DNA of 64,000 nucleotides from Ramlibacter sp. (lineage in GTDB: Bacteria > Pseudomonadota > Gammaproteobacteria > Burkholderiales > Burkholderiaceae_C), in contig JAUYOG010000043.1 in assembly GCA_030695945.1 (NCBI GenBank), positions 1-64,000 of the forward strand. Direction: 5' to 3'. The notes beneath the pieces are model-generated. The model worked only from the letters and a program-made list of their open reading frames with translations, searched no databases and was not told where the DNA came from. A program made the position numbers and the translations under genes. Below are positions 37,201 to 46,285 of this stretch, one piece after another; position 1 is the first letter of the stretch; each line of letters starts with the position of its first letter.

Positions 37201-37741
37201 GGTGCAATCCACCGGCATCGAGCTCACGCTGCGCAACGCGCTGGAACCGTGGCACGTGATGGGCGAGGAAGGCTCCGCCGGCGGCACCGTGCGCTATGTC
37301 GATTCGTCGCTGGAGCGCATCGAGGTGCGCGCCACCGGGTTGAACGAGAGCCGCTACGCGATCACGGTGAACGGCAGGGCCCTGCCGATGCAGTCCTCGG
37401 GCACGGCGGGCGAGTTCGTCGCCGGCGTGCGCTACAAGGCCTGGGCGCCGCCCTCGGCGCTGCACCCGACGATCCCCGTGCACGTGCCGCTGGTGTTCGA
37501 CATCGTGGACACGTGGATGAAGCGCTCGCTCGGCGGCTGCCAATACCACGTCGCGCATCCGGGCGGGCGCAACTACGACACGTTTCCGGTCAATTCGTAT
37601 GAGGCCGAGAGCCGCCGACTCGCGCGCTTCTTCCGCATGGGCCACACGCCGGGCACGCTGCAGGTGCCCCCCGCTACCATCAATGTGGCCGGCAGTAAAG
37701 AGTTTCCTTTCACACTGGACCTGCGCAAACCGCCGGGGTGA
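34283..37741 (+). CDS. Transglutaminase N-terminal / DUF2126 fusion protein
   Basis: The 1152-residue protein begins with a transglutaminase-like domain: [30 protein letters not shown], catalytic Cys in [17 protein letters not shown], His in [16 protein letters not shown] and Asp in GLDPTSG. From about 330 on it is DUF2126: [29 protein letters not shown], the [21 protein letters not shown] block near 760 and a C-terminal [25 protein letters not shown]. In genomes this protein accompanies alpha-E and ATP-grasp genes, here on the opposite strand beyond comEC. It is probably a peptidase or amide-forming member of the same system. ATG 34283 is chosen because [16 protein letters not shown] is the standard start. 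Confidence 0.92.
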   Translation: [1152 protein letters not shown]

Positions 37742-37762
37742 TATCCACCGCCGCTGTGGATA
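37742..37762 (+). terminator. Small hairpin after the DUF2126 gene (contains a DnaA-box-like 9-mer)
   Basis: TATCCAC and GTGGATA form a 7-bp stem starting directly after the stop codon. The right arm extends to TGTGGATAA, the complement of a perfect DnaA box, but it is isolated. A weak terminator or mRNA-end structure is the simpler reading. From here to 37902 I see no gene. Confidence 0.35.
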
Positions 37763-37902
37763 ACCCTGTTGGTTACTGGCGCGACGACTGCCGTAACGCA
37801 GCATTCACGCGGGTTGCGCTCTTGGTGCACGCGAAACGGGCATGAGGGGTCTCCCTGCTCACTTTGGTGCATTCAGGCGGACGGCTGACGCGCATAGTTG
37901 GT

Positions 37903-38149
37903 CGCGTGCAAATCCGCGCACGGGTGGGCTGTGTCGCGCGACAAGGCGGTCGGCTTCGCCGACTGAACCTGCGATGGCCGGTTTTGCGGTCGCATTGCGG
38001 AACTCACTGCGCGCCCTAAGGCCGCTTCGTTCGAACAGCCGCGATGAGAATGTTGACGAAGCGCTTCGCGCCGACCGCAAAACCGGCCCTCGCAGGCGCC
38101 TTGCCTGATTGCGCGACACAGCCCACCCGCACGCGGATTTGCAGGCGCA
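37903..38149. repeat. Inverted-repeat element copy 1, module A
   Basis: About 37 bases at the left end (37903-37938) are repeated inverted at the right end (about 38111-38149), with cores CGGGTGGGCTGTGTCGCGC and GCGCGACACAGCCCACCCG. Inner arms CCTGCGA-GGCCGGTTTTGCGG and its complement extend the foldback, so the whole module can form one long hairpin. Imperfect 12-base direct repeats (GCGCATAGTTGG at 37890 and GCGCACTGTTGG at 38145) flank it. No ORF of interest lies inside. Confidence 0.75.
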
Positions 38150-38190
38150 CTGTTGGCGCGCCACCGGTGGCGTGCCCATAGGTCACCTGA

Positions 38191-38423
38191 GCGTCAGGCG
38201 GTACCCGGCAGCGGCGATTTCTGTGGCGGCGCAGCGGCTCGGCCTGGGGACGGGCGCGCTTTAGCGCGCTACGTTTCATGCTCGCCGCACCTGTCTGAGC
38301 AGAGCGGCCTTAGGCGCTCTGCGAGTTGTGCGGCGCCGGCCCCAGGCCGAGGGTAGCGGAGCGGAGTCGTCGCGATAGCGTCGACCGTCACAGTATGAGC
38401 CGCTGCCGGGCACCGCCTGACGC
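38191..38423. repeat. Inverted-repeat element copy 1, module B
   Basis: The module is bounded by 25-base inverted repeats (38191-38215 and 38399-38423) that match at 24 of 25 positions; the left one begins GCGTCAGGCGGTACCCGG. A second nested pair, CTCGGCCTGGGG and CCCCAGGCCGAG, lies inside. It ends 18 bases before the stop codon of the HtrA gene. Between genes from 37742 to 38441 nothing else was found. Confidence 0.75.
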
Positions 38424-38441
38424 GACGCGATTCAGTCGAGC

Positions 38442-39920
38442 CTACCCGATCCGCACCGGCACGAAGATCTTGTCCTCTCCGCGCTGGATCAACAGCGCGA
38501 CGGACTTGTCGGACTTCGCGATCGCGGAGCGCGCCTGCTCGACGCTCTTCGCGGGCGTGCCGTTGATCGCCAGCACCACGTCGCCGGGTTCCACACCCGC
38601 GCGCGCGGCGGCCCCGCTCACGTCTTCCACCAGCAGGCCTTCCTTGATGCCGGACTGGCGCTTCTCACCTTCCTGCAGCGGGCGCAAGGCCAGGCCGAGC
38701 TTGCCGCCGGCGGCGGCGGCCTGTTCGCGTGGCTCGGCCTTCGCCACCTTCTCGGAGGCGCTGGCCAGCTGCGCGGTCAGGTCCACCTTGCGGCCCTGCC
38801 GCCACACCTCCAGCTGCAGGCGCGAGCCCGGCGTGGAGAGGCTGACCAGCGCCGGAAGGTCGCCGGACGCGACGATCGCCTGGCCGTTGGCCTTGCGGAT
38901 CACGTCGCCCGGCTGCAAGCCCGCCTTCTCGGCGGGGCTGCCCTTCTCCACGCTGGCCACCAGCGCGCCTTCGGGGCGATCGAGCTTGAACGAGTCGGCA
39001 AGCGCCTGGTTCACCTCCTGCACCGTCACGCCGAGCCGTGCGTGCTGCACCTTGCCGGTGGCGACGATCTGGTCCTTCACGCGGGTGGCGACATCGATCG
39101 GGATCGCGAACGACACGCCTTGGTAGCCGCCGGAGCGGCTGTAGATCTGCGAGTTCATGCCGATCACCTCGCCTCGCCCGTTGAACAGCGGGCCGCCGGA
39201 GTTACCCGGGTTCACCGCGACGTCGGTCTGGATGAAAGGCACCGCGCTTTCGTCCGGCAGCGAGCGGCCCTTGGCGCTCACCACGCCGGCAGTCACCGTG
39301 TTCTCGAAGCCGAACGGCGAGCCGATCGCCAGCACCCATTCGCCCGGGCGCAGCTCCTTGCTGTTGCCCAGCGTGACGACGGGCAGGTTGCGCGCCTCGA
39401 TCTTGAGCACGGCCACGTCGGTCTTGGGGTCGGTGCCCAGCACCTTCGCGCGGTACTCGCGCCGGTCGGTGAGCTTCACCGTCACTTCGCTCGCATCCTT
39501 CACCACGTGGGCGTTGGTGAGGATGATGCCGTCGGCACTGATGATGAAGCCCGAACCCATGCCGCGCACGGGCACGTCGCGCGGCACACCGCGGCCCTGC
39601 CCCTGCTGGAAGCGGCGGAAAAGCTCGAACGGGTCGCTGGCGTCCTCCGGGTCGATGCCCATCGCCTTGCGCGTGCCGGACACGCTGATGTTGACGACGG
39701 CGGGCCCGTAGCGCTCGGTGATCCGCGGGAAGTCCGGCAGCGTGGCGGCCGCCAGCGCGGGGGCCACCGGGGCGGGCGCCGCGACGGTGGCCGGCGCAGC
39801 CACCGCCGCTGGCGCCGCGTTGACGCGGCTGTGCAGGGCTTCGACGCCCGCCCCACCGATCACGCCGGCGCCCAATAACGCCAGCACGAGCGGTGCTGCC
39901 TTGATCCGAGACTGTGCCAT
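38442..39920 (-). CDS. degP: Do/DegP-type periplasmic serine protease (HtrA family)
   Basis: The 492-residue protein has an N-terminal membrane/signal segment (about 7-28), an Ala/Pro-rich linker (35-60), a trypsin-like domain with the triad His138 (LTNAHVV), Asp168 (KTDVAVL) and Ser241 (NPGNSGGPL), and two PDZ domains (about 290-380 and 405-490). It should degrade or refold damaged envelope proteins. A strong GGAGG ribosome site precedes ATG 39920. The signal segment could also serve as a membrane anchor. The 3' end abuts module B of the inverted-repeat element. Confidence 0.93.
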   Translation of the reverse strand: MAQSRIKAAPLVLALLGAGVIGGAGVEALHSRVNAAPAAVAAPATVAAPAPVAPALAAATLPDFPRITERYGPAVVNISVSGTRKAMGIDPEDASDPFELFRRFQQGQGRGVPRDVPVRGMGSGFIISADGIILTNAHVVKDASEVTVKLTDRREYRAKVLGTDPKTDVAVLKIEARNLPVVTLGNSKELRPGEWVLAIGSPFGFENTVTAGVVSAKGRSLPDESAVPFIQTDVAVNPGNSGGPLFNGRGEVIGMNSQIYSRSGGYQGVSFAIPIDVATRVKDQIVATGKVQHARLGVTVQEVNQALADSFKLDRPEGALVASVEKGSPAEKAGLQPGDVIRKANGQAIVASGDLPALVSLSTPGSRLQLEVWRQGRKVDLTAQLASASEKVAKAEPREQAAAAGGKLGLALRPLQEGEKRQSGIKEGLLVEDVSGAAARAGVEPGDVVLAINGTPAKSVEQARSAIAKSDKSVALLIQRGEDKIFVPVRIG

Positions 39921-40071
39921 GGATGTGTTCCTCCGAAACATTGCGGTTGCAGGTGCTGAGATGCGGCCGGGTGCCCCGAAGTTCAAGGCGCGGCCGACTC
40001 TGTCGGAAATGGCCTACGCGACGCCCGCCGCCGAGCCTGCATAGTCAGGGGATTTGCGCAAAACTCATCAC

Positions 40072-41901
40072 ATGACCGGCAAGCTCGCGAGCGCCCTGGG
40101 CGTGGCCGCCCTGCTGTGGCTCGCCCCCGGGCCCGCGTCCGCACAGGCACAGCCCGCGGAGGATGCGCCCGGCGGCATCGACGCCGCGGCACGACCGTCG
40201 TTCGACCTGGACATCCGCGCGCCGCAGCCGCTGCGCGGCGTGCTGGAGCGCCACCTGGATTTGCGCCGCTACCGTGAAGTGAGCGACCTCGACGACGCGG
40301 AACTCGCGCGACTGATCAGGATGGCGGACGGGGAAGTGCGGGAACTGGCCGCGACACTCGGCTACTTCAACCCCGAAGTGCGGATCACGCGGGAGCCCGG
40401 AACCCGGCCCACCCTCGTCGTCACGGTGGAACCGGGCCAGCCCACGGCAGTCAACGAGGTGGCGATCGAGTTCGAGGGCGACATCGCGCGCAGCGAAGAG
40501 CCGGATGCGATGCGCCAGCGCGAAGGCATCCGCGGCGACTGGCGCCTGCCGGTGGGCCAACCCTTCACGCAGTCGGCGTGGGACGACGCCAAGGCCGCTT
40601 CCGTGCAGCAGCTGCTGGCGCGCCGCTACCCTGCCGGCCGGATCAGTTACAGCCTTGCGGACATCGACGCGACAGCGCACCGCGCGCGGCTGGGCCTGCG
40701 GCTCGACTCCGGCCCGCTGTTCCGGCTCGGCCCGATGCAGGTAAGCGGCGTGGAGCGGTACAACCCGGTGCTCGTGCCCCGCATCGCGCGGCTGCCGGTC
40801 GGCTCGATCTACGACCGCGAGCGCATCCTGCAGGCGCAGCTGCGCCTGGCCGGCAGCGGCTACTTCGACTCCGCGTTCATCCTGGTCGACCCGCAAAGCG
40901 ACCCACAGGCCGCGCCCGTGCAGGTGACGGTGCGCGAAGCGCCGCTGCAGAAGGTGGTGCTGGGCGTCGGCCTGACCACCGACAGCGGGCCGCGCGTGTC
41001 GATCGAGCACATCCACAACCGCGTGCCCGGCATCGGCTGGCGCGCGGTCAGCAAGCTGCAGCTGGATCGCAAGACGCCATTCGCGCAGACCGAGCTCATG
41101 GCGATCCCCGACGAAAGCGGCTGGCGGTGGGCGGGACTCGCGCGCGCCGAGCGCCTCGACGACGGCAACCTGGTGACGCACGGCCAGCGGCTGCGCTTCG
41201 GGCGCCTGCGCAGCGAGGAGCGGATCGACCGCAACGTGTACGTCCAGTACGACCGCGCCACGGTGCAGACGACCGCGGGCGCGCCCGTGACGTCGTCGGA
41301 CAGCGGTGCGGGCTCGGCGCTGAGCGCGAACTACGTGTGGACCGGCCGCTACTTCGACAGCCTGACGTTCCCCACGCGCGGTCACGGCCTCGGCCTCGAG
41401 CTGGGCGGTGGCGTGACGCTGGGCGGCGAGCGCAGCGTGTTCCAGCGCACCGTGTTCCGCGGCCTGTTCCTGCGTCCGTTGACGCAGGGCCGCCTGCAGC
41501 TGCGCGCCGAAGCCGGCGCCGTTCTCGCGCGCTCCGGGGCGCAGGTGCCCGGCACGCAGCTGTTTCGCACCGGCGGCGACAACACGGTGCGCGGATACGG
41601 ATACCGGGAGCTCGGCGTCGCGCTGCCGGGCGGGCAGACCGGGCCGGGCCGCCTGCTCGCGGTGGGCAGCGTCGAGTGGCAACGGCCGATCCGCTGGGGC
41701 GGTCGGCCGACGGAGTTCGAGAGCGTGCTGTTCGTGGACACGGGCGGGGTGGCGGACCGGGTCGGCGACCTGCGCCTGTCGACCGGCATCGGCACGGGCG
41801 TTCGCTGGAAGAGCCCGGTCGGACCGGTGCAGGCGGACATCGCGTACGGCATCAAGAGCAAGAGCGTGCGGCTGCACATGAGCGTGGGGTTCGTGTTTTG
41901 A
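40072..41901 (+). CDS. tamA: Outer-membrane translocation and assembly module TamA
   Basis: The protein of about 609 residues is a BamA/Omp85-superfamily member. It has a signal peptide (to about residue 25, ASAQAQ), POTRA domains (about 60-270, for example VAIEFEGDIARS and GPLFRLGPMQVSGVERYNP), and a 16-strand barrel domain ending in aromatic residues (MSVGFVF), the classic outer-membrane C-terminus. The GRLLAVGSVEWQRPI segment is typical. It works with TamB, encoded 2 bases downstream, in autotransporter or lipid/protein transport to the outer membrane. The start could be ATG 40072 or TTG 40054; the former gives a better signal peptide. Confidence 0.9.
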   Translation: MTGKLASALGVAALLWLAPGPASAQAQPAEDAPGGIDAAARPSFDLDIRAPQPLRGVLERHLDLRRYREVSDLDDAELARLIRMADGEVRELAATLGYFNPEVRITREPGTRPTLVVTVEPGQPTAVNEVAIEFEGDIARSEEPDAMRQREGIRGDWRLPVGQPFTQSAWDDAKAASVQQLLARRYPAGRISYSLADIDATAHRARLGLRLDSGPLFRLGPMQVSGVERYNPVLVPRIARLPVGSIYDRERILQAQLRLAGSGYFDSAFILVDPQSDPQAAPVQVTVREAPLQKVVLGVGLTTDSGPRVSIEHIHNRVPGIGWRAVSKLQLDRKTPFAQTELMAIPDESGWRWAGLARAERLDDGNLVTHGQRLRFGRLRSEERIDRNVYVQYDRATVQTTAGAPVTSSDSGAGSALSANYVWTGRYFDSLTFPTRGHGLGLELGGGVTLGGERSVFQRTVFRGLFLRPLTQGRLQLRAEAGAVLARSGAQVPGTQLFRTGGDNTVRGYGYRELGVALPGGQTGPGRLLAVGSVEWQRPIRWGGRPTEFESVLFVDTGGVADRVGDLRLSTGIGTGVRWKSPVGPVQADIAYGIKSKSVRLHMSVGFVF

Positions 41902-41903
41902 GG

Positions 41904-44900
41904 ATGCGGCTCGTCAGGCGTGACTGGCAACTCATCCCGACGCTGCTGCTGGCGGTGATCGTGATCGTGCTGTCCGCCGCTGCCGGCCTGTGGTGGTGGG
42001 CCGGCACCGAGAGCTCGCTCGAGTGGGCGCTGCGCCGCGTCGCGCAATCGCAGCCGCTCACCGCCGAGGGCATGAGCGGGACGCTGCGCACCGGCCTGAA
42101 CGTGCGCCGCCTCGCGTGGGAGCACGAGGGGCTGAAGATCGAGGCCGACGACGTGGAACTCGCCTGGCGGCCGCTCTTCCTGCTCGGCGGCACCGTGAAG
42201 CTGGATCGCGTGCATGCATCGGCCTTGCGCATCACCGACCGCCGCCCGCCGGCCAAGGAGCCGTGGAAGCTGCCCGACGCGCTGGTGATCCGGCCCGAGC
42301 TGGAGCTGGACGACCTGCGGATCGGCCAGGTGGAATGGATCACCGCCAACACGGTTCGCGCGGACGACCTTTCCGGCCGCTATTGGTACGACGGCGCCTC
42401 CCACGTGCTGCGGCTGGACAACGTGCGCTGGGCAGGCGGCACCTATCGCGCCACGGCGAACCTGGGCGCTCGCGGGCCGCTGCTCCTGGACGCGACGGTC
42501 TCCGGCAAGGCCGACGCGCCGGTGCCCGGGGGCGGCAAGCTGCCGGTGGAGTTCACAGCCACGTTGCGCGGGCCGCTGGCCGACCTGCAGGCGGCCGCCG
42601 AGGTGAAAAGCACGGCGGCCGGGGCGCAAGCGACGCAGGCCACGGCCAGCGCGCGCGTGACGCTGTGGGCTGAGCAACCGATACCGCAGGCGCAGGCGAA
42701 ACTGGACGGGCTCGACCTCGCGGCACTGTGGCCCGAGGCCCCGCAGACCCAGCTGGCCGGCGAGGTGCGCCTGGCCCCGGCCGGCGCCGGCACCTGGCAG
42801 GTCGACGCGGACCTGCGCAACGGCGTCCCGGGCCCGTGGGACGAGCGCAAACTGCCGGTGTCGCAACTGAAGGCGCAGGGCCAGTGGCGCAAGGGCATGG
42901 CGCTGGTAAAGGACCTCGACGCGCAACTCGGGGGCGGCCGCATGAAGGCCAGCGGCCAATGGAAGCCCGGCGATGCCGGCTGGACCTTGCGCGGCGACCT
43001 GGTGGACGTCGACCCGGCGGCGCTGCACACGCGGTTGGCCGCAGCGCCGGTCGGCGGGCGGGTGGACGTGCGGCAGGACGGCGGCGCGATCGCATTCGAC
43101 CTGGGACTCAAGGGCAGCGGCCGCAAAGCCAAGGCGCCCGGAAAGCGCGGTGCGCGCGCGAAGCAGGCGCCCGCCCGGCTCGAGATCCTGCAGGTCAAGG
43201 CCAACGGTCGCTGGGCCGGCGGCCACCTGTCAGTGCCCATCTTCGCGCTGGTGGCCAGCGACGCGACCCTGCACGGATCGATCGAGGCGCAAATCCCCTC
43301 GCGTTCGGGCAGCGGGCGCCTGTCGTTGCAGGCGCCCGGCCTGCGCGCCACGGCCAACGGCGAACTGTCCGAGACGGCGGGCCGCGGCAACGCGCAGGTC
43401 GATGGCGCCGACCTCGCATCGGCCCAGCGCTGGCTGCAGCGCCTGCCGGGCCTGGACGCCGTGCGCAATGCGCCGCCCGTCGCCGGCCGTGCGGCCATGG
43501 CACTGGCCTGGCAGGGCGGCTGGAGCGACCCGACGGTGCAGGCGCGCGTGTCGTCGCCATCGCTGGCGCTGGGCTCGCGCGAGCCCACGCAGGCCGCGCC
43601 ATCGTGGGCGGCCACGGACGTGCTGCTCACGTTGAACGGCCGCCTCAGCGACGCGACGCTGGCCGCGCAGGCGCGCGCCCGCCAGGGCCAGCGCCAGGTG
43701 GACTTGCAGCTCGCGGGCCGCGGCGGGCGTGCACCGCTGCGCCGGGGCGCCCCCGCGCAATGGCGCGGCAACATCGCGAACCTCGACGTGGCGGTGCTGG
43801 ACCCCGCGATCAGCAGCGGCGCCTGGCGGCTTGCGCTCCAACGGCCCGTTGACTTGCGGTGGTCGCCCGCGGGCAGCGAGCTGGACCTGACCGCCGGGCA
43901 GGCAACGCTCTCCGCCCCGGCCGTGAAGGGCGCCGCGCCGCCGTCGCAGGCGCTGCTCGCGTGGGACCCGGTGCGCTGGCGCGCCGGCGAACTGCGCACC
44001 GCCGGCCGGCTCACGGGCCTGCCGCTGGGATGGATCGAACTCGTAGGCGGGCAGCAACTCGCGGGGTCGGCGCTGTCCGGCGACATGGTTTTCGACGCGC
44101 AGTGGAACGCCAGCCTCGGCCGCGAGCTGAAGCTCGACGCATCGCTCGCGCGCAGCCGCGGCGACATCACGGTGCTCGCGGAAACCGCGCCCGGGGTTTC
44201 CTCTCGCGTCGCCGCGGGCGTGCGCGACGCGCGCCTCACGCTCGCGAGCCAGGGCGAGCAGGCCACGGTGACACTACGCTGGGACAGCGAGCGTGCCGGG
44301 GTGGCGGAAGGCCGGCTGGCGACACGCCTGTCGCGCGGCGGCCCGGCCGGCTGGCAGTGGCCTGAACAGGCGCCGATCTCCGGAACATTGCGTGCGCAAT
44401 TGCCGCGCATCGGCGTGTGGTCGCTGCTCGCGCCGCCGGGCTGGCGGTTGCGCGGCTCGCTCGCGGCCGACGTGAAGGCCGCGGGCACGCGCGCCGATCC
44501 GCAGCTCTCCGGCACCATCGCCGCGGACGACCTCGCGCTGCGGTCGGTGGTGGATGGCATCGAGTTGCGCGACGGGCGGATGCGCGCCCGTCTCGAAGGC
44601 GACCGCCTGCAGCTGACCGAGTTCACCCTCCATGGCGGCGGCGCGCAGGGCAGCGGCGGAACGCTGTCCGCAACCGGTGAAGCGGCCTGGGCAGGCGGCA
44701 GCCCACGCCTGCAGGCACAAGCGCAGCTGACGCGGCTGCGCGCCAGCATCCGGTCCGACCGGCAGCTCACCGTGTCGGGCCGCCTCGAAGCGCGCGTGGA
44801 GCCGACGGCCACCCAGGTGCGAGGCAACCTCAAGGTGGACCAGGCCCGCATCACGCTGCCCGAAGAGACCGAGCCCAGGCTGGGCGACGACGTCGTGGTG

Positions 44901-45686
44901 CGCAACGCAACGTCCCTCGGCACGACCGCGCGCGAGCGCAACGCCCCGGCGCAGCAGACCGCGGGCGCGCCCGCCGCGCCCGCGAAGCGGCCGCTCGACG
45001 TGGCGGTGAACCTGGACCTCGGCGACGACTTCCAGGTGCAGGGGCGCGGCCTGCGGACGCGCCTGCGCGGGACGCTCGCCCTGTCGGGCCAGTCGCTCGC
45101 CGCGCCGCAGCTGGCCGGCACCATCACCACGGTGCGTGGCGAGTACCGCGCGTACAACCAGCGCCTGGACGTGGAGCGCGGCGTCCTGCGCTTCACGGGC
45201 CGCATCGACAACCCGTCGCTCGACATCCTCGCGGTGCGGCCGAACATCTCCCAGCGCGTCGGCGTGCTGATCACCGGCAATGCGCAGGCCCCCTTCGTGC
45301 GCCTGTATTCGGAGCCTGAATTGCCGGACGCCGAGAAGCTCGCCTGGCTGGTGACCGGGCGGCCGGTGCCCAGCACCGGCGCCGAAGCCGCGCTCGTCCA
45401 GCAGGCGGCGCTGGCGCTCCTGTCCAGCCGCAGGCCGGGCGCGACCAGTTTCGCGTCCCGCGTCGGCCTCGATGAACTGTCGGTACGGCGCAGCGGCAGC
45501 GAAGGCGCCGTCGTCTCGCTGGGCAAGCGCTTCGCGGACAACTTCTATGCGTCGTACGAGCGCAGCCTTTCAGGCGCCCTGGGCACGCTCTTCATCTTCT
45601 ACGACGTCTCGCGCCGCCTCACCGTCCGCGCCGAAGCCGGCGAACGCGCGGGGGTGGACCTGATCTTCACGTTTGCGTTCGATTGA
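41904..45686 (+). CDS. tamB: Translocation and assembly module TamB (AsmA/bridge-like)
   Basis: The 1260-residue protein has an N-terminal membrane anchor (about residues 12-34), a very long periplasmic beta-rich region and the C-terminal DUF490/TamB domain, with GTITTVRGEYRAYNQRLDVERGVLRFTGRIDNPSLDILAVR near 1075-1115 and a terminal FIFYDVSRRLTVRAEAG...DLIFTFAFD. It spans the periplasm as a groove and pairs with TamA; current work links it to phospholipid transport as well. The ATG at 41904 follows the tamA stop by 2 bases. Frames extending upstream within tamA are shadows. Confidence 0.9.
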   Translation: MRLVRRDWQLIPTLLLAVIVIVLSAAAGLWWWAGTESSLEWALRRVAQSQPLTAEGMSGTLRTGLNVRRLAWEHEGLKIEADDVELAWRPLFLLGGTVKLDRVHASALRITDRRPPAKEPWKLPDALVIRPELELDDLRIGQVEWITANTVRADDLSGRYWYDGASHVLRLDNVRWAGGTYRATANLGARGPLLLDATVSGKADAPVPGGGKLPVEFTATLRGPLADLQAAAEVKSTAAGAQATQATASARVTLWAEQPIPQAQAKLDGLDLAALWPEAPQTQLAGEVRLAPAGAGTWQVDADLRNGVPGPWDERKLPVSQLKAQGQWRKGMALVKDLDAQLGGGRMKASGQWKPGDAGWTLRGDLVDVDPAALHTRLAAAPVGGRVDVRQDGGAIAFDLGLKGSGRKAKAPGKRGARAKQAPARLEILQVKANGRWAGGHLSVPIFALVASDATLHGSIEAQIPSRSGSGRLSLQAPGLRATANGELSETAGRGNAQVDGADLASAQRWLQRLPGLDAVRNAPPVAGRAAMALAWQGGWSDPTVQARVSSPSLALGSREPTQAAPSWAATDVLLTLNGRLSDATLAAQARARQGQRQVDLQLAGRGGRAPLRRGAPAQWRGNIANLDVAVLDPAISSGAWRLALQRPVDLRWSPAGSELDLTAGQATLSAPAVKGAAPPSQALLAWDPVRWRAGELRTAGRLTGLPLGWIELVGGQQLAGSALSGDMVFDAQWNASLGRELKLDASLARSRGDITVLAETAPGVSSRVAAGVRDARLTLASQGEQATVTLRWDSERAGVAEGRLATRLSRGGPAGWQWPEQAPISGTLRAQLPRIGVWSLLAPPGWRLRGSLAADVKAAGTRADPQLSGTIAADDLALRSVVDGIELRDGRMRARLEGDRLQLTEFTLHGGGAQGSGGTLSATGEAAWAGGSPRLQAQAQLTRLRASIRSDRQLTVSGRLEARVEPTATQVRGNLKVDQARITLPEETEPRLGDDVVVRNATSLGTTARERNAPAQQTAGAPAAPAKRPLDVAVNLDLGDDFQVQGRGLRTRLRGTLALSGQSLAAPQLAGTITTVRGEYRAYNQRLDVERGVLRFTGRIDNPSLDILAVRPNISQRVGVLITGNAQAPFVRLYSEPELPDAEKLAWLVTGRPVPSTGAEAALVQQAALALLSSRRPGATSFASRVGLDELSVRRSGSEGAVVSLGKRFADNFYASYERSLSGALGTLFIFYDVSRRLTVRAEAGERAGVDLIFTFAFD

Positions 45687-45722
45687 TGGTGCCTTGCCCA
45701 CTGTTCATTCGACTTCCTCGCG

Positions 45723-45960
45723 GCAAAGCCGCATGCGGGTGGGCTGTGCCGCGCGACAAGGCGGTCGGCTGCGCCGACTGAACCTGCGCTGCCCGGTTTT
45801 GCGGCCGCGTCGCACAACTCGCTTCGCGCCCTAAGGCCGCTGCGCTCGGACAGGTGCGACGAGCCAGTTCACGAAGCGCGCAAGCGCGCCGTCCGCAAAA
45901 CCGGTCATCGCAGGCGCCTCGTCTGATTGCGCGGAACAGCCCACCCGCACGCGGCTTTGC
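45723..45960. repeat. Inverted-repeat element copy 2, module A
   Basis: It is homologous to 37903-38149, with terminal arms GGCAAAGCCGC-TGCGGGTGGGCTGT and the complement at about 45933-45960. Relative to copy 1 both arms carry paired changes (AAATCCGCG/CGCGGATTT in copy 1, AAAGCCGC/GCGGCTTT in copy 2), so base pairing is kept. It lies between the convergent tamB and trypsin-like protease genes. Confidence 0.75.
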
Positions 45961-46008
45961 TGGGACGCTGTTGGCGCGCACCTGTTCAAATGCCCACCCG
46001 CTCGTTGA

Positions 46009-46242
46009 GCGTCAGGCGGTGCCCGGTGGCGGCGATTTCTGTGGCGGCGCAGCGGCTCGGCCTGGGGACGGGCGCGCGCAGCGCGCTTCGTTTCATGCTC
46101 GCCGCAAGTGTTTGAACGGAGCGCCCTTCGGGGCGCGAAGTGAGTTTTGCGGCGCCGGCCCCAGGCCGAGGGTAGCGGAGCGGAGTCGGCGCAGAAGCGA
46201 CGACCGTCACAGTATGAGCCGCTGCCGGGTACCGCCTGACGC
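46009..46242. repeat. Inverted-repeat element copy 2, module B
   Basis: The 25-base ends (46009-46033 and 46218-46242) match those of copy 1, and two internal blocks of about 40-47 bases are identical between copies. The intervening hairpin arms differ. Beyond the modules, nothing else was found in 45687-46285. Confidence 0.75.
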
Positions 46243-46285
46243 GACGCGAACACGAAACAAGCATGACGCGACGCGCAACCCCCGA

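Noticed and set aside
37755-37763. Perfect DnaA box complement TGTGGATAA
   Set aside because: It is isolated, with no AT-rich unwinding region, other DnaA boxes, or dnaA/dnaN genes nearby. It is part of a small hairpin after a stop codon.
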